From positions 21,286,001 through 21,350,000 of the forward strand of contig NC_089981.1 in assembly GCF_036417845.1 (NCBI RefSeq): DNA of 64,000 nucleotides, written 5' to 3'. The notes beneath the pieces were generated by a model that was not told where the DNA came from, did no database searches, and worked only from the letters and a program-made list of their open reading frames with translations. Shown here piece after piece: positions 58,107 to 64,000 of the stretch. The first letter of the stretch is position 1. Each line of letters opens with the position of its first letter. This DNA comes from Apteryx mantelli. Lineage: Eukaryota > Chordata > Aves > Apterygiformes > Apterygidae. The position numbers and the translations under genes were made by a program.

Positions 58107-61100
58107 ATAGCCAAAGAGAGGGGTAAACATTTCAGTGCGTAGTTCCTTTTAGGTTAGTATAAGCTGGCATGAACAAGTGCTTGCAATAGCTTGTGTTTTG
58201 TGTTGTGCACCCCAGTGCAGCAAGTGTTCAGAGGTAACAGTCTCTAGGCTCATGCTCAAGTGCTCTGCTGAAGCAGGGACTTGTCCCCTTTTCATTCATG
58301 CATGAATGAAGTGTGATTTCAGTTATAAAGCTGTGTGTCCTTTCCTTGGGTAGAGTGTGTCATGCCTGAACAGTGTTGCAATTCACAAGGCAGTACCTGG
58401 AGTATGATGGTTTTCTTCTTTAAGTGTTGCTCTGTCTGTTGTTAGTGAATGTTATCTTAGCCCATCAGATCATGTAGTTCATGTTGATTTTGGAGCCTGG
58501 TGGATAATACTACCCAGTGGCCAGAGTAAACAGTTCACACTGCAGCCAAAGTTCATGCTAGCAGGTCTGAGTTGTCATCTGTGCTTCCAGTTTGCATTGA
58601 CAAAATGGGGTCAGAAAAGGAGGGAGCTAGGGAAGTGGGTGAGGCAGTTTAACTCATGTTGTTGATGTGTTCACTCAAAGGGCAACATCAGAGTCAGCTG
58701 AGCATGAGTAAATTCCCATTTATGAGGGCCTGACCTTAGACTCTGGACCTCCACTGTCTTAAGAATCACTGAAGAGCTGCTGAATTACATGTCCACTGAA
58801 ACGAGTATGACTTGAACTTTGAGATGAGTCCTCCGTCCTCCTCGACTGCAGCTTTGTAAAGCGCTCTAAGATAACAGCGCGTGTTACTTCAGCTCAGAGG
58901 AATCCGTTTTGCCATCTCACCAGAGACCTGTTGGCTGATACCATCCTAGGGCCAATGCTCTGGCAGAGCTTGCCACCTCCAGGACTTTGTTCAGAAAACA
59001 TCTCTGGGCAAGGAATCCCTGTTTCCTAGGAATAGGCTGGGTGCACTACAGCTTTTGTTTGTGGACACTAACAAGTCACTTCAGACTTCTTTTTAGTGCC
59101 TTCGTAGCTCTTTCCTCCTTTGATGTTTGTTTAGTATGTTGTGCCACTTCCACCATGTGTCCCGGGTTTGTAAGTTCCTTACAGATGGCCTTTCCACCTG
59201 CTGACACTGGGCTGTCTGAGTTTGACTGTATCTGACAGCTCAACAGCAATGCTTAAAATGTGACAGTCGGGCACAGAATGTCTCCCAGGATTTCATCACT
59301 TTTTGCTTTTATGAAATCAGGAAGAGTTGAGTCTGGGGACTTATTAAAAAAAGGAGGAAAAACTATGATACTACCAAATAGGATAAACTATTGCAAGAAA
59401 CTAAGTTTAGCTCAAGTTTTGAATGAGGTGGTAGATTGGTTCTGATGACTAACAGGTTCTCTGACTTCTACTTGGGAAGAAATCTGTGTAGAGAAGAAAT
59501 TTCAATTTAAAGGGCTGTGTTTCTGTCCCCTTGTAGAGGAGTCTGGTTAAAGGTTGAGGAAGACGGATCTCAAAGTGCTGTTAGGAAGAAAAGCATGTTT
59601 GTCTGGATAGCTATTCTCTACTGCCCATCCTCTGTACAGGGCTGTGGATGAAAGACGTTTTCAATTACACCACAGGACAGAGAAAGCAGCCCAAGTCCAC
59701 AGAGCCCAAGGGTGGCATTTTTCAATAGTATCAGCTGATATAACTGCTGCCACATAAGCTGGTAGCAGATCTGTCCCTGACCTTCGTGTCCCTGACCCAG
59801 GCCAGCACTTTACACCTCAGCAAATCCTTCCCTTGGGTTCCGTAAATTCTGTGCTGTCGCGCCACATCTGGGGCGGAAAGAGGACTCCGTGTCGCCTGCA
59901 CTCTGAGAGCAAATGGTGCAGCCCGAGTGTGGCGTGGGGCAGTGCTTTATCCTGCTAAGCTCAGCCTGCAGGAATAGCGCTGAATACCTCCTTGAGAAGT
60001 AGCAACGGCCAGACCCCCACCAGTGAGTGAGCGTCACTTGTGCGTTTTGGTGTTTGCAAAAGGGCATGCTACCATTCTAGCTGCAAAATACAGGAAAAAG
60101 AAGGTTTCTTGACCGTTAATCAGGGATAGGCCACAGGGCCGGATGCCTTATTCTTGGTCAGAAAGACCACTTGCTGTGGTTCAAGCCCAGCACAGCCTCC
60201 CTCCAGACCCTTTCTGCTCAGTTTTGCATTTGGTAGCGTATGTGGTATGCACAAGCCCTTTTGCTATGAACTGCAACACTCTGTCAGCACACAACTCCTT
60301 CACATGGAGCAGAACAGCAACAAGTCTGTTCGCAATGATTTCTGCTTATGAGGTAGAGCAGAAACATTGGCCCTATAGCCAAGTTTGAGGGCTTTGGTTC
60401 CTGCAGCTTCTAACAATCTCCTCTCCTTCAGGGGCTCCAGAAATGGATCAAGACAGAGCGACTTAGAGAGTGAGACAACAGAAAGGCTAAATGGCACTTG
60501 CATTAAAGATGGCAACAGGAGAAGGGGAGAGATGGAAAGAAAGGGACAAGAACAAAGATAAGAGTGACCTTGACAGGAAAGAAAAACAGGCAGTGATGGC
60601 CCAGGAGACGGAAGTGCAATAGGGCCTGGCAGAGGAAAGAGGAGACCTTGGAAAGATTAACGAGACTAAACTGTACTGAGGAGGGAGGGACCTTGCACTG
60701 AGATTTCCAAGCAGCTGTGCAACCATTTTCTCATGCAATGAGGCAGATAAACACACACACACCATTTAGTGGAAAGCAGAAAGCCAAGAATAAAGGCTTT
60801 TTCTGTTTTCTTTCTTCATCAATTTTGTGAAAACTTTGCCTTTTCTCTGAAGTTGGTGACTTTTCCTCTGAAAGCCACTTCTTCAGAAGGAATGATCAAT
60901 TTTGTAGTTCCCCAGGGTGTGGATTTTAATTACACATGCCAATATAGTGTTTTTGTTTGGAGAAGTGTTGTGCAAAAATAGAATTGCTGAGTTTTTACAG
61001 CTGGTAGAGCAATAGTGATTTAAAGAAAATTCCTCTCTGTACAAGCCAAGGCATGCCAAATTTACCCCTCCCCTGCAGCCTAGGTCACTGTCCATGCAAG

Positions 61101-62906
61101 TAGGGCAGCTAGTCTGAGCAGGTGACATTTCTCATCTGCTTCGAAATTCTGGGAAATGGCAAATCAGACCCACTGAGGAACTGAAACCGGTGTCCTGCCA
61201 GCTCTGTACCACACAGTAGGCTCACAGGAGTCTGTAGGGTGGGTTTTACTGCACTCTGTGGAGTTAGTAAAGCCTCAAAGCTGCCCTAATTTGCACTGAA
61301 TTAGTTCTCTCTTGGGCCCTAGAAGTGACTCGGGTGGCTGTTTATTTCTTACCTTTTTCAAGTTTTTTTAGGATTCTTTCCAAGTTCATTCCAGTGCATG
61401 TGGAGGAGTGGCCCTGCTTTATAAATAGGAACCTTTGGCAATCCAGGAAAGGCCCAAAACCCCGCTGTGATCCAGGGAAGTGCTAAGGACAGATTCTCTT
61501 GTGCCTGGGCTCTGGTGCTGGCCACTCCTTATCTGAAACCATCTTCTTTAGCACAGTCAGTCAGTCCCTACATCCAAGGAGCTTGGGGGCAGTTTGGATA
61601 ATGCCAGAACAAGCTGGAGATCTTTCCAGCTGCTTCTGGCCGGCAGCGCTTCTCTGTGGGATGTGTCCCATGTGGGTGATGGCAGCAGCCCTCAGCTTCC
61701 TCTGGTCTGTATGGCAGCTGGCACAAGGCCAATCCAGGATCTGCAACTTTTGGGCTGCCTTTGGCCAGATGCTTCTCAAAAGCAAGGTCTTGAGGCTTGG
61801 TTGGAGCAGAGTGAGCTCAGTGAAGGCCTCTTAGCACTCAAAACAGACGGTCCCTCTGGTTTAACAGCCTTGACAGTTGCTCCTGCTTTCATCTTCCTTT
61901 ACTTTGCGTAAGAGGGGGGTGCTTAAAAGAAGACTTAAAAACCTGACACTCTAGACAAGGTGCTTGTCTTGGCACTGAATGCTTTTGTCTTATTAGAAGG
62001 GGGGAAAGAGCTTTTCCCCAAGATAATGAACAAGTACCCCATCCTTTTATACCTTTTGGGCTTTGGGGGCTACTTAAGACCTTGGACTTCAATAGAAGAG
62101 CTTCTGTTAATTTGAATAATTGCTGGCTCAGGCCTTTTGCTGTTCAAAGGCCTATTGCATTCTGCTCTGGAGAGATCCAGGGATGGAGGGAGCTCCTGGT
62201 GCTGCAGGGCTGAAGAGCTGATGCCCAGGAGTTACTGATCACCACAGGCTCTGAGAGAACTTGGCTATGAATGGTCAAGGTTTTGCACAAGTTGTGAGCG
62301 TGAAAGAATAACATTGGCCTTATCTGTTAAATAATAAACTCATTCAAGGATAATAAAGACACCCAGGAGTCACTTAAGGGGATCTTTAATATTCCACAGC
62401 ATTGGCTGCATGTAAAATAGTAAGCGCGTGACTGAGATTTAGATAGGAATCAGCATGGGATGCTTAGGATTCTCCTTTTATTATGCTAAGTTGTTGTGCT
62501 GAAGGGTGAGCTGATTCTCCAGTACCGAACCCAAGATCCCTGGGACACTTGGGAAAATAGGGCAGGGCATGGGGCCGGAGATAAAGAGGATGGAACCAAG
62601 TGCTCTCCAAAGAGGATACAAAATACGGAAGGGGAGGACTGTCTGTCTGCTTTAAGCCACACAGAGATCAATAAGCGCCTAAGGGGTGTGCTGATAGCAA
62701 GCAGCAAGCTGTGTGTATTCTGAGTGAGGGGATCACAGATCTCACCTGAGACTGTGGAAGAACAACAGTAACAGCTGAGTTAAGAACAGAAGACTGGGAG
62801 AGAAGAAAATGGAAAAGCAATTGAATTATTATAGGAGAGTAGAGGAGAGCCAAAGGATGTAGAGTAGCAGTGTGTAATCACTGTTAAACAACTCTCGTCA
62901 GACAGA
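58107..62906. other. Intergenic DNA, no gene recognised
   Basis: Unique sequence. Frames at 61499-61911 (+) overlap one another and an antisense frame, and show no domain, so I do not call them. Confidence 0.55.
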
Positions 62907-63179
62907 TCATCTGCCTTTCATCCTGCTTTTGTTTTTCATCTCATTTGTTTCCTTCTCTTTTTCTCGCAGCTCTTCTCTTTGCATCATGAAAAACTGATTG
63001 CAGAAGTGGATGTTTCCTGAATATGAAGTGCTGGAGCTGCACATCCCTTGTCCTGGTTGTTCCCCTTCTCCTTGTGCTATTTCTTCAAGGAACAGCTCTC
63101 CAAAAGCAGCAAACTCTTTTCGTTTAGAGATGCTGCTATAATTCAGTTTCTTTGGAGGTGTCTTTTTTCCATCACAAAA
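62907..63179 (-). CDS. Candidate terminal coding exon, unknown protein
   Basis: On the minus strand a good acceptor (CCTTTTTTCTACCCAG) at 63180 is followed by 90 open codons and TGA at 62907-62909. The translation starts FCDGKKTPPKKLNYSSISKR, includes KEFAAFGELFLEEIAQ and ends in a charged EELREKEKETNEM-type stretch and KSRMKGR. Composition and codon use look more protein-like than most chance frames here, but I recognise no family. The length alone is not significant in this window. It could equally be antisense to a pyrimidine-rich stretch. Confidence 0.25.
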   Translation of the reverse strand, partial: FCDGKKTPPKKLNYSSISKRKEFAAFGELFLEEIAQGEGEQPGQGMCSSSTSYSGNIHFCNQFFMMQREELREKEKETNEMKNKSRMKGR

Positions 63180-63431
63180 CTGGGTAGAAAAAGGTGGATT
63201 TCCCCATTTGCTCAGGATCCATTTGTGCCGCTGGGTCCCAGAGGAATAGCTACAGCACAACTGTAGTCTGCCTGTGCAGCACATGCTCTTCATAGTCTAC
63301 TTCTGCATACACAGCCTTTGAGAAGGCTGGCCAAGGCGGCCTGCCTGGGACACCGCAGTCCTGCAGCTTGGGTGCACAGGAGTAGCTTGTCTTAGGATGG
63401 GTTTCACCATGCTGGACTGTAAGCGTCCTAT

Positions 63432-63670
63432 CTAAATGGTTATTCTGTGCTCTGTACAGCTGTCGTACACTGGGTTGCCCTCTGGCAGTGCCATAGACTG
63501 ATTGGTGGTGACGGTAAATGGGTTGAACCTCAGAGGAAGTATTTGCTTCTCTGTGCTCAACTCAGAGATGACTAGCTTATAATATATTCCTAATTCGTAG
63601 AAGACTTGCGTTAAGTGAATTTCTCCCTTCCCTTCATATTTATGTGTTGAACTAGTATATTCTAGCCAGC
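63432..63670 (-). CDS. Candidate upstream coding exon, unknown protein
   Basis: An open minus-strand frame of about 80 codons with a plausible protein texture (GEIHLTQVFYELGIYYKLVI, then FNPFTVTTNQSMALPEGNPV), followed by TAG. An in-frame TAA lies just before 63677, so if real it must begin at an acceptor such as the AG near 63655-63665. A strong donor is lacking. It is reported only because it lies 250 bp from the candidate exon at 62907-63179 on the same strand. Confidence 0.15.
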
Positions 63671-63679
63671 AAGACAATT

Positions 63680-64000
63680 AGCTGTGCTTGCTGCTGTGCA
63701 AGAAACATTGAATTTTCATTCTCCTTTCAGAAAGTTCTGATTATCCCATGTGAATACAAGATACCTATCTACAGCTCTTATAGGAGACCTGTAGTTGCAT
63801 ATGGTGACTATAATGTATTTTGGAATAGCTATTCTTTCATTTGGTTCATTTGTGCCTGGCAGTGCATTCCTAACACAAAACTCTTGGGTATGGAGGGTGG
63901 GTATAAAACTTCCTCCAGGTCTTGCAAGTGTCTGGTTTGGTTGGTTTTATCTTGTCTTGAGGAGGGCAGTTAGATGCCTGGTGGGTTCTGCACAGAGTCA
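63680..64000. other. Window edge, nothing recognised
   Basis: The last 320 bases show no exon, repeat or RNA gene that I can identify. Confidence 0.5.

Noticed and set aside
61499..61911. Two overlapping + strand frames of 111 and 105 codons
   Set aside because: They overlap each other in different frames and a minus-strand frame. No domain or exon borders were seen.

Overview
This is a window of vertebrate, almost certainly avian, nuclear DNA. It carries one gene I can identify with confidence: KMT5B (SUV420H1), the histone H4 lysine-20 methyltransferase, on the + strand. The avian call rests on a typical 5'-truncated CR1 retroposon at about 48.2 kb, very few interspersed repeats overall, and a KMT5B protein that reads like the bird orthologue as I recall it. 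A non-avian reptile is less likely but not excluded by sequence alone.

Layout. From 1 to about 13.5 kb is non-coding DNA with simple repeats and no gene I can support. From about 13.55 to 16.0 kb lies a strong CpG island holding the KMT5B promoter, two YY1-type elements and a non-coding first exon that ends at 15306. Intron 1 runs to 23014. Nine coding exons follow: 23101-23260 (coding part of exon 2), 24066-24213, 34411-34576, 35883-35992, 37439-37605, 38310-38329, 38498-38634, 41267-41463 and 41969-43437. All junctions are GT-AG and the reading phase is kept throughout, giving 857 residues plus a stop. The 3' UTR has four AATAAA hexamers between 43717 and 44635 and a fifth at 44767. From about 44.8 to 64 kb is mostly intergenic DNA with a CR1 fragment, an older CR1/L3-like fragment, a 211-bp duplicated segment, a GC-richer patch near 51-52 kb, and two weak candidate coding exons on the minus strand at 62.9-63.7 kb.

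The exons together encode an N-terminal domain, a SET methyltransferase domain, a Cys-rich post-SET zinc site, a long basic and variable C-terminal region, and a conserved acidic tail followed by a [21 protein letters not shown] motif. Points worth a second look are: a 20-nt microexon that carries the conserved SET motif NHDCRPNC; the direct joining of HKMNT to RFRP without a segment of about 23 residues that I recall in mammals; a possible short isoform from reading into intron 9; two predicted uORFs, one overlapping the start codon; and a recurring TCCCTCCGCCGCGG element in the CpG island. I found no CRISPR array, tRNA, rRNA, viral gene or toxin gene.
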